A DNA stretch of 47,968 nucleotides, from assembly GCA_964439885.1 (NCBI GenBank), contig CAYTPE010000003.1:1-47968 (forward strand), written 5' to 3'. The notes below the pieces were generated by a model, which saw nothing but the letters and a program-made list of their open reading frames with translations, ran no database searches and was not told the DNA's origin. Origin of the DNA: CAYTPE01 sp964439885 (GTDB lineage: Bacteria > Patescibacteriota > Patescibacteriia > Magasanikbacterales > GWA2-37-8). Positions 29,779 to 38,330 of this stretch are shown here, in pieces; positions within the stretch are counted from its first letter, which is position 1; each line of letters opens with the position of its first letter. The translations under genes and the position numbers were made by a program.

Positions 29779-31416
29779 CTATTGCAATTTACTCAGCTCT
29801 TCGCTCAGCACTCGAGCATTTTCGCTATAATCAATCGGGCATTCCACCACGGCCGGCCGACCACTTTCAAACGCGGCACGCAGTTTCGGTATAAGATCGT
29901 CGGCGGACTCCACCCGTAGGCCAAGTGCGCCATAGCTCTCGGCATATTTCACGAAGTCCGGGTTTTGCAACTTCATGCCGAATTCCGGAAGACCCATGTT
30001 TTTTTGCTTCCACTCAATAAATCCATAACCGTTGTCGTTTAAAACGAGCACGACCACAGGGATGTTTTCTTTCACACACGTGATAATCTCTTGTGAGTTC
30101 ATCATAAAACCACCGTCTCCACATACGGCAAGCACCCTTTTATCTGGGTTCAAAAGCTTTGCCGTCATCGCACTGGGAAGTCCTGCACCCATGGTGGCGA
30201 GCGTGTTGTCGAGCAGTAGTGTGTTCGGAGCGAATGTGCGATACTGTCGAGCAAACCATAGTTTATATATGCCATTATCGAGTGTCACAATATCTTCACG
30301 CTTCAGCGCTTTTCGCACATCCGATACAATGCGCTGTGGCACAAGGGGGAATGCCGAGCTGTTCGCGTTTTCAGCATGTTTTTCTGTCAATTTTACTCGC
30401 AAACGTTGAAATGGTTCTATATCAAATGTTGTACCCGTCAGAGCAGCCTGCAGAGCCCACAACGTGTACGAAATGTCACCAATCACTTGAAAAGTCGGAA
30501 TATAAAATTCGTCCGGATCAGCCGGAGTAAAGTCTATGTGAATAATTTTTTTATTTTTTTGTGAGTTCCATACGTAAGGTGGATGTTCATTCGTATTATA
30601 GCCGACCGTGATAATCAAGTCGCTTTCATCAATTGCTTCGTTAATATAATCGCGACGGTGCATGCCGAGGCTAAACAGAGATTGTGGATGGTCGTCAGGA
30701 AGTACTCCTTTGCCCAGCTGTGTCCCAATGACATAGAGTCCGGTAAGCTCAACTAAATTGCGCAGTTGTTTGGTTACGAGTTTACGATTGCCCCCACCAG
30801 ATACTACAATAATTGGTTTACGTGATTCTTTGATAATATTAGCCGCTTGTTTTATTGCCTTCTCGTCAGCAACGGGGCGGCGATTTGGCATGGGAATGTG
30901 TTTTATAAAATCCGACTCATGTTCCATGCCAGCAATATCCTCCGGAATTTCTACGTGCACCGCACCAGGCTGCTCTTCGCGCGCTACAGTCAACGCCCGG
31001 TATACCGTTTGACTCATCATACGAGGCGAGGGAACGGTTGTGGCAAGTTTTGTAATGGGTTTCATTACGCCAACCACATCGACAATTTGGAATTTGGCCT
31101 GCCAATTTTCCAAAAGAGCTTTCTGTCCGGTGATAGCAATGAGAGGCGTACCACCAAGTTGTGCATAGGCGATGCCGGTCACCAAATTAAGCGCTCCAGG
31201 GCCCAACGTTGCTAGACAAATACCTGGCTTTCCCGTTAGTCGTCCGTAAGTGGCCGCCATGAATGCCGCAGCCTGTTCATGGCGTGTGACAATTAATTTA
31301 ATTTTTGACTTACGAATTGCTTCTAAAAAATCTAAATTTTCTTCTCCTGGCAAACCAAAAATATATTCAATACCCTGCTCCTCCAAAATTTTGACAAAAA
31401 TATCAGAAGTCGTCAT
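29779..31416 (-). CDS. Acetolactate synthase, catabolic-type large subunit (ThDP-dependent)
   Basis: A cytoplasmic enzyme of 545 residues that condenses two pyruvates to acetolactate. The catalytic Glu lies in TRHEQAAAFMAATYGRLTGK. The ThDP-binding motif runs from GDGGFMMNSQEI to LVLNDNGYG. The start GLPGEENLDFLEAI and the lack of a neighbouring regulatory small subunit are more like catabolic AlsS enzymes than biosynthetic IlvB. The FAD-binding middle domain looks normal in length. Other members of the ThDP family (oxalyl-CoA or pyruvate enzymes) are less likely. It is the last gene of a five-gene operon with an aldehyde dehydrogenase and lipoproteins. Confidence 0.88.
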   Translation of the reverse strand: MTTSDIFVKILEEQGIEYIFGLPGEENLDFLEAIRKSKIKLIVTRHEQAAAFMAATYGRLTGKPGICLATLGPGALNLVTGIAYAQLGGTPLIAITGQKALLENWQAKFQIVDVVGVMKPITKLATTVPSPRMMSQTVYRALTVAREEQPGAVHVEIPEDIAGMEHESDFIKHIPMPNRRPVADEKAIKQAANIIKESRKPIIVVSGGGNRKLVTKQLRNLVELTGLYVIGTQLGKGVLPDDHPQSLFSLGMHRRDYINEAIDESDLIITVGYNTNEHPPYVWNSQKNKKIIHIDFTPADPDEFYIPTFQVIGDISYTLWALQAALTGTTFDIEPFQRLRVKLTEKHAENANSSAFPLVPQRIVSDVRKALKREDIVTLDNGIYKLWFARQYRTFAPNTLLLDNTLATMGAGLPSAMTAKLLNPDKRVLAVCGDGGFMMNSQEIITCVKENIPVVVLVLNDNGYGFIEWKQKNMGLPEFGMKLQNPDFVKYAESYGALGLRVESADDLIPKLRAAFESGRPAVVECPIDYSENARVLSEELSKLQ

Positions 31417-31424
31417 AGGTTATT

Positions 31425-32186
31425 TTAATGCCCCAAAATTAATTCTTGATAGGTTGCTTGGTCAAAATCTTTTAAATTAATAAGCGGTTTCACCGGTATT
31501 TTGGTATGTTCGGGTTCCCGATCATATTTGGCGATTTCTTGCTTATCCTCCTTGCTTAACTCAGAGTTTGTTTTATAGTCGTCCGGAACACCCCAACTGT
31601 GGTCAAAATCACCGGTTTCTAAGTTGTACGTTTTAGTCTCGTCCATAAGCAGAGTGCTGTTGAGCTGATAGTCGGTGTACTCCACTAAATATAAACCCTC
31701 ATTTTTCCACGCAAACGTGTGCGTGGCCCCCCAGCGCCAGCTACTGCCACCATAGTATGAGACAACAAGTCTGCCGTGCGTATCGATAACCATATCTTGC
31801 AACGGGTCTCCCATCACTCCACCGCATGTTTTACATTGGACTGCCCGATCGTTTGATAGCAACTGTGTGTATGAACCATCTTTTTGACCAAGTAAAATAG
31901 TTAAAATACGCGGTGGAAAATCGTTCGTTGAGGCATCAACGTCGGGGTTGTCCTCATCTTTTGATTTATAGATAACCGCTTCATCGTCTAGTCCGTCACC
32001 GTTTAAATCACTCACCGCATCTTGTAATACACTATAGCCTTGAGGTGCAAATGTATCTTCAACCGCGATTGAATCTGTGCTCGTTGTTATTCCGGAATTT
32101 TTATGTACAAATTGTGGAGTGCTGCAGCCCGCAAGTACGAGAGTTATTGCAAGTGCGCCAACATACAAACGGTTTTGAGCGAGCAT
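31425..32186 (-). CDS. Lipoprotein, paralogue of the adjacent 32237-32983 gene
   Basis: A 253-residue predicted lipoprotein. The signal peptide ends in the lipobox LAGC, so Cys is lipidated and the protein is anchored outside the membrane. The mature part has SDLNGDGLDDEAVI, which resembles a Ca-binding DxDG or FG-GAP-type loop, a CKTCGGVMGDP segment, and YGGSSWRWGATHTFAWKNEGLYLVEYTDY. All three recur in the neighbouring gene, so the two arose by duplication. The function is unknown. ATG 32186 is chosen because the longer frame starts at a TTG outside the signal peptide pattern. Confidence 0.8.
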   Translation of the reverse strand: MLAQNRLYVGALAITLVLAGCSTPQFVHKNSGITTSTDSIAVEDTFAPQGYSVLQDAVSDLNGDGLDDEAVIYKSKDEDNPDVDASTNDFPPRILTILLGQKDGSYTQLLSNDRAVQCKTCGGVMGDPLQDMVIDTHGRLVVSYYGGSSWRWGATHTFAWKNEGLYLVEYTDYQLNSTLLMDETKTYNLETGDFDHSWGVPDDYKTNSELSKEDKQEIAKYDREPEHTKIPVKPLINLKDFDQATYQELILGH

Positions 32187-32236
32187 AGAAGTGGTTATAC
32201 AATTAAATTTCAATGCAAAAAATCAAAGACAATATT

Positions 32237-32983
32237 TTATGGGTTTTGATTGATATCAAAATCATCAAGTCGCACGAGTGGTTTAATAGGATTTTTGCCT
32301 TTTTTCGATACGTTCCATCGATCAATTTCGGCACGGTCATCATCAGACAGTTCAGGGTCGTTTTTATAGCCATCAGGCACCTGACTTACAATTGTATATG
32401 CACCAGTTATGAGATTGTCATCTTTCGTCTGTGAGGTAAGGAGCGCGTTGTCGGCTGTATAATCGGTGCGACCAATCAGGTACAAACCATTATTTTGCCA
32501 ACGCCATTTGTAGGTATAACCCCAACGATCGCGGCTGCCCCCATAAAACGAAAGTGTCAGTACATTTTTTTCGATGCCCATGCTGTCAAATGGTTCACCA
32601 AAAACACCACCGCACTGTTTGCACAAAACAGCTTTGCTGGAAGAAGCGACTTCTGTAAAAGAGCCGTCTTTATTTTGGAATAGTATGATGAGCTGCCGTG
32701 GAGGCAAATCATCGGCGCCAATTACATCGGCCTCGACCTCTTTTTCGTGGTTGAGTATGAGTGCTTCGTCATTCAGCCCATCTTTATTTAGGTCCCCAAT
32801 TGCTTCGGCAAAAATTTGCCAATGCGCCGGAACAAAAGACGCTAGTTTGTCGTCAGGCGTTGTGGTTGAGATGGAAGTAGACGTTGCGGTTACATTGGTC
32901 TGCGTATTCGACCGCGGCATCTGCGAAGTACATCCACCAACCAACACGAGTATGCCTATCAATGCTAAGAGGCGCGTCCGCAT
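32237..32983 (-). CDS. Lipoprotein with CxxCGG and DLNxDG motifs (paralogue pair)
   Basis: A 248-residue predicted lipoprotein with a basic N-terminus, hydrophobic core and lipobox VGGC. A Thr/Ser-rich linker follows. It shares with its downstream neighbour GDLNKDGLNDEALI, CKQCGGVFGEP, YGGSRDRWGYTYKWRWQNNGLYLIGRTDY and a final LVRLDDFD. The two conserved Cys in CxxCGG could bind metal or form a disulfide. It lies 4 bp after the aldehyde dehydrogenase gene, so it belongs to the same transcript. The role is unknown. Confidence 0.8.
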   Translation of the reverse strand: MRTRLLALIGILVLVGGCTSQMPRSNTQTNVTATSTSISTTTPDDKLASFVPAHWQIFAEAIGDLNKDGLNDEALILNHEKEVEADVIGADDLPPRQLIILFQNKDGSFTEVASSSKAVLCKQCGGVFGEPFDSMGIEKNVLTLSFYGGSRDRWGYTYKWRWQNNGLYLIGRTDYTADNALLTSQTKDDNLITGAYTIVSQVPDGYKNDPELSDDDRAEIDRWNVSKKGKNPIKPLVRLDDFDINQNP

Positions 32984-32987
32984 ACCA

Positions 32988-34418
32988 TTAAAAATCTTTA
33001 TTAATGACTAATACTCTTCGTTCAGTCATATCTTCTATAGCGTAACGCACACCCTCGCGTCCGATGCCGGAATCTTTCACGCCGCCATAGGGCATGTGGT
33101 CGGCGCGGAAGTTCGATGTATTGTTGATGACAACTCCACCCACATCGAGATGTTCGAAGGCATGCTGCACTTCGCGCATATCATTTGTGAATATGCCCGC
33201 CTGCAGACCAAAATCACTGTCATTAATCATGTTTATGGCATCGGAAAAATGAGTGTACCCTTCAACAAGCACGACGGGAGCGAACGCTTCCAGACTGCAT
33301 ACCTTCATCTCCTTTTTCGTGTTTGTTAAAATAGTGGGCATAAACCCCGCGCTGTCTACTCGTTCTCCACCATACACAAGTCGCGCCCCTTCCGTTACTG
33401 CTTCCACCACCCAGCTGTTGATGCGCTCAGCGTTCGCTTCGTCAATCATACTCGAAAACATGACCCCACTGTCCATCGGGTTACCATACGTTAGTGCTTT
33501 GGCCTCGGTAACAAGTGCTTCGGTAAACTCGTCCCGAATACTTTCGTGGACAAAAATGCGCTGTGTGTGGATACAACTCTGGCCACTCTGGCCAAAAGCC
33601 GCCATAGAAATTTTTTGAAGATGCTTTTTCCAATCACCGGTTGGGGTTATCACTACCGCCGCGTTGCCACCCAGCTCCAGTACCACTTTCTTTTTGCCCG
33701 CGCGAGCCTTCATACCCCAGCCCACACTTGGCGAGCCAGTAAAGGTAAGTAATTTAAATCGGTCGTCTGTCACCAACATGTCACCTGTTTCGCGGTCCAT
33801 AGGCAGAATGGAAACAGCCCCCTTCGGCAGTTTTGTTTCATCAATCAACTCCGCCAACAACAATGCTGAAATTGGCGTTTTGCTCGCCGGTTTAAGAATT
33901 ATAGGACACCCCGATGCAATCGCCGGAGCCAGTTTGTGAGCTACAAGATTAAGCGGAAAATTAAATGGAGCAATTGCTGCGACCAAACCCACTGGAAATC
34001 GCCGCACAATCGCCTCGTGCTTTTCGCCACTCACCGTGCGATCAAGCGGCATCCATTCACCATATATCCGTTTGCTCTCTTCCGCGCCGTCCAAAAAGGT
34101 CAGCACCGCCCGGTCAACCTCAAGACGCGAATAAAAAAGTGGTTTAGCGGTTTCACGCGTCATGGCTTCGGCAAATTCTTCCTTGCGTTCCTTGAGCCTT
34201 GCGGCAACATGCATGAGTGCGTCGTAGCGAACGTGCGTTGGCAGGGCCGCAAGCTCGTGCTGTACGCAAAGGCCCGCCGCAATTACCTTTTCTAAATCAT
34301 TTGTGGAAGCCAAATAGGTTGTAGTGGAGAGCTCGTTGTTGTACGGATTATAAACATCGAGTTTTTTTTCGGTCGTTAGGAATTGTCCAGCGAGATAAAT
34401 GGGATATACAGCTTTCAT
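32988..34418 (-). CDS. Aldehyde dehydrogenase family protein (GapN/lactaldehyde dehydrogenase-like)
   Basis: An NAD(P)-dependent aldehyde dehydrogenase of 476 residues. The general-base Glu is in VVLELGGNAAVV and the catalytic Cys in FGQSGQSCIHTQRIFV. The cofactor-binding segments PFNFPLNLVAHKLAPAIASG and TFTGSPSVG are present, and the C-terminal PYGGVKDSGIGREGV is typical. Overall it is closest by eye to lactaldehyde, succinate-semialdehyde or non-phosphorylating glyceraldehyde-3-phosphate dehydrogenases; the substrate cannot be told from sequence. It is the second gene of the five-gene operon, 2 bp after a lipoprotein gene. Confidence 0.92.
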   Translation of the reverse strand: MKAVYPIYLAGQFLTTEKKLDVYNPYNNELSTTTYLASTNDLEKVIAAGLCVQHELAALPTHVRYDALMHVAARLKERKEEFAEAMTRETAKPLFYSRLEVDRAVLTFLDGAEESKRIYGEWMPLDRTVSGEKHEAIVRRFPVGLVAAIAPFNFPLNLVAHKLAPAIASGCPIILKPASKTPISALLLAELIDETKLPKGAVSILPMDRETGDMLVTDDRFKLLTFTGSPSVGWGMKARAGKKKVVLELGGNAAVVITPTGDWKKHLQKISMAAFGQSGQSCIHTQRIFVHESIRDEFTEALVTEAKALTYGNPMDSGVMFSSMIDEANAERINSWVVEAVTEGARLVYGGERVDSAGFMPTILTNTKKEMKVCSLEAFAPVVLVEGYTHFSDAINMINDSDFGLQAGIFTNDMREVQHAFEHLDVGGVVINNTSNFRADHMPYGGVKDSGIGREGVRYAIEDMTERRVLVINKDF

Positions 34419-34420
34419 AA

Positions 34421-35071
34421 TTAATCAGCGTATTGAGTTAGGCCGTTAGTGAATTGTAGGAATTGTTCCCAATAATGGGCACGGTCAGCTTCGGTTCGAT
34501 ATTCAATGGCAAATGTTCGACGGGTATTAAGATTCTGATGTTCAACATCAAGTACTTCACGTGTATAACCAGAGCCAGTGAGGACACTCAGTGTGCTGCT
34601 CGCGTTTTCATCAAACGTGTAATAGTTAGTTATGTTTTGCGGGCACGCTGTGCCTAGGTCTTCCTTAAAAATTAATTTTTCTCCATCGCGAAGTCCTGTT
34701 TCATACGGATCGCCATTCCACTGCGGTGAATAGACGTAAAACCCAACCGTTTTATCTGGTGAAGTAAAGTAGCCGGTGTCTGGTTGATCCAGCGTTTCTT
34801 CATCATCTCTTTTTTCCACAGCGTTAAACGAATACATCCGAGTAAATTGCGGCGGGTACATAATAGCAAAAAAATCTTTATCAAAAGATTTCCAACTTTT
34901 GGGCGGAACGGGAGCGCTTGGCTGGTTACACCAACTGGCGAGTATTTTGCTATCCACCGCGTATAATGAGGTGGTGGTGTGCGAAAACGTATTGCTTATG
35001 ACGTTTTGACCACAACCTGACAACATGCACAAACAAAAAATAGCGATTGTTTTTAGTGCGGTTGATTTCAT
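34421..35071 (-). CDS. Lipoprotein of unknown function, 216 aa
   Basis: First gene of the five-gene operon. The signal peptide is TIAIFCLCMLSGC, with the lipobox LSGC. The mature part is acidic and beta-rich and has an aromatic-rich centre (FFAIMYPPQFTRMYSF, GFYVYSPQWNGDPYETGL) and an ending YWEQFLQFTNGLTQYAD. The last residues and the YPPxF motif resemble lipoproteins seen in other small genomes that have a PsbP-like or DUF-type fold, but I cannot assign one. It does not resemble the two paralogous lipoproteins downstream. Confidence 0.7.
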   Translation of the reverse strand: MKSTALKTIAIFCLCMLSGCGQNVISNTFSHTTTSLYAVDSKILASWCNQPSAPVPPKSWKSFDKDFFAIMYPPQFTRMYSFNAVEKRDDEETLDQPDTGYFTSPDKTVGFYVYSPQWNGDPYETGLRDGEKLIFKEDLGTACPQNITNYYTFDENASSTLSVLTGSGYTREVLDVEHQNLNTRRTFAIEYRTEADRAHYWEQFLQFTNGLTQYAD

Positions 35072-35095
35072 AGGAGATCGTTAAACAATACGGCT

Positions 35096-35124
35096 ATCTT
35101 CTCAAAAAAATCGCTGAGCGTCAA
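35096..35124 (-). promoter_or_regulatory. Possible promoter of the lipoprotein-ALDH-acetolactate synthase operon
   Basis: Minus strand TTGACG (35124-35119), a 17-bp spacer and GAAGAT (35101-35096). The -35 is good and the -10 weak. Confidence 0.35.
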
Positions 35125-35132
35125 CCAACTAA

Positions 35133-35158
35133 AACCGACCCACAGGCATGGGTCGGTT
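35133..35158 (-). terminator. Intrinsic terminator after the DoxX gene
   Basis: AACCGACCCA (35133-35142) pairs with TGGGTCGGTT (35149-35158). On the minus strand TTTTAG follows. Confidence 0.75.
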
Positions 35159-35189
35159 GACATTGTAAGAGAGTCGAGGCTCTTCGGAT

Positions 35190-35807
35190 TTATGCTTTGG
35201 TTTCTTCAGAATGTTCGCCCTTTTTACCACATTCAGCGCAATCAGATTTACCGCAGCCACAAGCTTTTTCGCCACAATTACCCCCGCAAGCACCACCACA
35301 GCAACCACCTTTTTCTTCTGCGCCATTCTTTTTGTCTGAGCAGCATCCGCCAGCGCAACCTGCTCCTTTTGTACGACACTCCTTGCAGCAGCATTCGGTT
35401 TTAAGTACGCGCCATTTTCCAGCACCGGTGCCAGCAAGAGCGAGAGCGCCACCAAGCACCATTACTTCTAAGAAATAGGTAGGAAGGGGTGAATGTGGAG
35501 CGTGCGCGGTAAACATCGCAACTACCATGATAACCGCGAGCCACACTGCCGCGACGCTCGCGTATACTCCAAGTAATACCATAATACCCCCAACCACTTC
35601 AAGACCTCCAACCAGATACGCCCACAATGAACCAGCGCTCTCCGGGCCAATGACCTTGCCCATCATACTAGAAGCCATCAGGTGGCTCGGTCCCAGCTTG
35701 TTGTACCCCATGTAAATAAATATAATTGCGAGAGCAATTCTGAGGGCCAACAAGCCAAGCGATTTGGCTGTTTTATGAAAGGATGGTTTACATGCGGTTT
35801 GACACAT
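35190..35807 (-). CDS. DoxX-family membrane protein with a 15-cysteine metallothionein-like tail
   Basis: A 205-residue protein. Residues about 15-130 form a four-helix DoxX-type membrane domain (ALRIALAIIFIYMGYNKLGP, WAYLVGGLEVVGGIMVLLGV, YFLEVMVLGGALALAGTG). Residues 139-193 hold 15 cysteines in CCC, CxxxxxxC, CC and CxC spacings, separated by Gly and Lys (for example GGCCGGACGGNCGEKACGCG), as in metallothioneins or other metal-binding tails. DoxX proteins are linked to redox and thiosulfate or quinone chemistry. The fusion to a metal-binding tail is unusual. ATG 35807 is used because the upstream extension is repeat DNA. It lies downstream of the NADH dehydrogenase. Confidence 0.85.
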   Translation of the reverse strand: MCQTACKPSFHKTAKSLGLLALRIALAIIFIYMGYNKLGPSHLMASSMMGKVIGPESAGSLWAYLVGGLEVVGGIMVLLGVYASVAAVWLAVIMVVAMFTAHAPHSPLPTYFLEVMVLGGALALAGTGAGKWRVLKTECCCKECRTKGAGCAGGCCSDKKNGAEEKGGCCGGACGGNCGEKACGCGKSDCAECGKKGEHSEETKA

Positions 35808-35819
35808 AAAAAGTGTAAT

Positions 35820-35890
35820 TAGGAATTTGTAACTAACAATTAGCAATTAACAAACAGCACTGTTTATCGCTAATTGTTCATTGTTAATTT
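35820..35890. repeat. Inverted 7-bp-period arrays between NDH-2 and DoxX genes
   Basis: TAACAAT/TAGCAAT/TAACAAA words face GCTAATTG/TTCATTG/TTAATTT words around CAGCACTG, giving an imperfect hairpin. Same word family as 1084, 9155 and 23770. Confidence 0.7.
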
Positions 35891-35893
35891 TTC

Positions 35894-37135
35894 TTATTTC
35901 TCCACTTCGAGTATATAGGAAAATCCAAAGAGCCGCAAGGTCCAATTGAGTATGATTTTAAGTTTGCGCAAGAAGCCTGGGAAAAATGCCACATAGACCG
36001 TGCGGCGGATCCACCAAGCAAACCATCCGAACAATAAAAATTTTTGAAACGCCACAATGCCATATCCATCGCCGATCGGCATAATCGTACCAAGCGATTT
36101 AAAATAAAACGTGGGCATTTTTGTGTTTCTGAGCGACGCTACTAGGTGCTTTCCGACATACTCACCCTGTTTGTGGGCTGCTTCGCCGAGCTGCGGATAT
36201 GGCTGTTCGCCAGCTGCGTTTCTGCCGAGTATGATATCTCCCACCGCGTAGAGATTAGCAAAGCTCGGATGCGTCAAATAATTGGTGACGGGGATGCGGC
36301 CTTTTTCGCACAGCCCCGCGTCGAGTAAACGGTCGGCAGTCGTTGCAAAGCCAGCACACCACACCGTGATGTCGCTCTCCACCTCGCCCTTTTTGGTCAG
36401 TTTAATTGTAGTATTTTTTACCTCCTGCACAGCGTCATCGAGAATAATTTCCACCCCCATGTGAGTAAGTCGTTCATATATTGCTTGTTGCACAGGGGTG
36501 GGTAGTACCGGCACCAGGGTCGGTCCAGTTTGCACCAAACGCAACGTCACTCGTTTTTCCGGATACAGTTTGCGCATATCATCGTTGATAAGGTCCTGAA
36601 GTTGCCCGGCTACTTCCACTCCGGTATATCCGCCGCCCACCACAGTCATCGTTACCGAACCGGCGCACGTTTCCATTTTTTGCACAATGGTTTCACGCAA
36701 GGCCATCGCAGCCGACAGTGTGCGTACATTATACGAAAATTCCTTCGCTCCGGGCACGCCATAGTAGTTCACGTCGCTGCCGAGCGCCACCACGCAGTAT
36801 GTATAGTTAATGTCACCCACCGAGGTCATCACTTTGTTTTCGTTGGGGACTATTTTGTGCACCTCGGCTTTTACAAATTTACCCGGCGTTTTGTACACCA
36901 GCTCGCGTAGTGGCGCCGAAGCATGTGATGGCTCAACCGCTCCCGAAGCCACTTCGTGCAGCAGCGGGGCAAAGGTAAAATAGCTGTTTTTGTCCACGAT
37001 CATTACCTTTTTTTTGATTCCAAAACTTTTGAGCTGCTTTACAACGGTGCGAAATGTTTCATAGCCACCAATGCCACCCCCAAGGATGAGAATGTCAGTA
37101 GTGAAGGTTTTTTGAGTTGTACGTTCAGAGTTCAT
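35894..37135 (-). CDS. Type II NADH dehydrogenase (NDH-2-like FAD oxidoreductase)
   Basis: A 413-residue flavoprotein that would pass electrons from NADH to a membrane quinone. The FAD Rossmann motif is ILGGGIGGYETFRTV near the N-terminus, and the second dinucleotide site is VVGGGYTGVEVAGQL. TVWCAGFATT and LYAVGDIILG are typical NDH-2 segments. The C-terminus (WFAWWIRRTVYVAFFPGF) is amphipathic and would anchor the protein to the membrane, as in other NDH-2 enzymes. Related sulfide:quinone reductases are less likely because the paired Cys are missing. Such an enzyme is noteworthy in a reduced genome. It is followed by the DoxX gene on the same strand. Confidence 0.9.
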   Translation of the reverse strand: MNSERTTQKTFTTDILILGGGIGGYETFRTVVKQLKSFGIKKKVMIVDKNSYFTFAPLLHEVASGAVEPSHASAPLRELVYKTPGKFVKAEVHKIVPNENKVMTSVGDINYTYCVVALGSDVNYYGVPGAKEFSYNVRTLSAAMALRETIVQKMETCAGSVTMTVVGGGYTGVEVAGQLQDLINDDMRKLYPEKRVTLRLVQTGPTLVPVLPTPVQQAIYERLTHMGVEIILDDAVQEVKNTTIKLTKKGEVESDITVWCAGFATTADRLLDAGLCEKGRIPVTNYLTHPSFANLYAVGDIILGRNAAGEQPYPQLGEAAHKQGEYVGKHLVASLRNTKMPTFYFKSLGTIMPIGDGYGIVAFQKFLLFGWFAWWIRRTVYVAFFPGFLRKLKIILNWTLRLFGFSYILEVEK

Positions 37136-37296
37136 AGGTTGTAGTTCGAATGGCACAGTTCAGTGTCGAAACTGCAATTCTATCAGCGCGGTAAGTATAA
37201 CATACAAAAACGTATTATTCTATACTCTTTACTCTTTATATTTCAGCACCGTTGCCTTTTTCCCTTCACCAGTATATCATTCCATCACCCACATAT

Positions 37297-37325
37297 TTGA
37301 TGTTAGACATTAGGATTTTGTCATT
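37297..37325 (+). repeat. TTGACATT-family array before holA
   Basis: TAGACAT/TAGGATT/TTGTCAT words in a 7-bp register end 5 bp before the holA ATG. Closely related to 44842 (inverted) and 7121. Confidence 0.65.
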
Positions 37326-37329
37326 CTCT

Positions 37330-38292
37330 ATGATTTTGTATTTTTACGGCGCCGACACCTTCCGCAGTCGCCATTATCTGCGCCAATCTATTGATCAGTT
37401 TAGAAAACAACGTGACCCAGCCGGATACAATATCGCCATGCATGATGGAAAAAAGATCGAATTATCTAAGCTTATGGCGGAGCTGCGTGTCGTTCCTTTT
37501 TTGGCAGAAAAGCGGATGGTGGTAGTGGAAAATCTACTCTCAAGTTCGGATAAAGATTTGTTATACGCAGTACAAGAAATTATTGCAAGCAAAAAAGTAC
37601 CAGAGAGTACAATCATCATATTGTGGCAAGGAGAAGCACTCAGTAAAGTTAAGGAGGCAAAAGATTTGGCGGCGCTTTTGAGCAAAGAAAAATTTGCCCA
37701 GGAATTTACGCCGCTCACCGATGCCAAGCTCGCCGCGTGGATTAGCAAAGAAGTGACGGCTCGCGCCGGTACCATCGAGCCGCCTGCCGTCGCATTTTTG
37801 GTGACCAATGCCGGAGACGACATGTGGCGTTTGCATTCTATCCTCGATCAGCTTATTGCATACAGTAAGGGCTCGCCCATCACGCTCGCTCACGTACAGA
37901 TTTTTTTGAACGAAAAAATTGATGATAACGTGTTCGCAATGATCGAAGCAATGGTGGCGGGAAACAAAAAAAAGGCTTTTACTCTACTCAACGAGCAGCG
38001 CCGTCTTGGTGAAGACGAAGGTAAAATTTTTGGCCTGCTTATATGGCAGTTTCGTATTCTACTCGAAATAGCTGACGTTTTGACCGACGACCCGCGTGCC
38101 ACGAGCGACACACTTGCCAAGAAAATCGGCATACACCCCTTCGTGGTTAAGAAAAATTTTGCGGTGGCAAGAAATTATTCCGTGGCAAAATTGCAGCACG
38201 CGTATCGGGCTCTACTCGATATCGACGTCAAGACTAAAACGGGGCGTGCCGACCAAGGACTACTTATCGATATGTTCATTGAGGCGTTATAA
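37330..38292 (+). CDS. holA: DNA polymerase III delta subunit
   Basis: This clamp-loader subunit opens the beta clamp. It has 320 residues from ATG 37330, the normal length. The N-terminus MILYFYGADTFRSRHYLRQS is the degenerate AAA+ start of delta (YGxDxFL). PFLAEKRMVVVENLL and the C-terminal collar helices (DEGKIFGLLIWQFRILLEIA, HPFVVKKNFAVARNYS) fit the family. The longer upstream frame runs through repeat DNA and is not conserved-looking. It converges with rpsT, sharing a terminator; the same holA-rpsT neighbourhood is common in bacteria. Confidence 0.92.
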   Translation: MILYFYGADTFRSRHYLRQSIDQFRKQRDPAGYNIAMHDGKKIELSKLMAELRVVPFLAEKRMVVVENLLSSSDKDLLYAVQEIIASKKVPESTIIILWQGEALSKVKEAKDLAALLSKEKFAQEFTPLTDAKLAAWISKEVTARAGTIEPPAVAFLVTNAGDDMWRLHSILDQLIAYSKGSPITLAHVQIFLNEKIDDNVFAMIEAMVAGNKKKAFTLLNEQRRLGEDEGKIFGLLIWQFRILLEIADVLTDDPRATSDTLAKKIGIHPFVVKKNFAVARNYSVAKLQHAYRALLDIDVKTKTGRADQGLLIDMFIEAL

Positions 38293-38321
38293 AAAACCAC
38301 CCTGTGTGAGGGTGGTTTTTT
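38291..38321. terminator. Bidirectional terminator between holA and rpsT
   Basis: A 13-bp perfect stem AAAAAACCACCCT / AGGGTGGTTTTTT with a 5-nt loop provides U tracts on both strands. Confidence 0.92.
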
Positions 38322-38330
38322 GATTCTATT

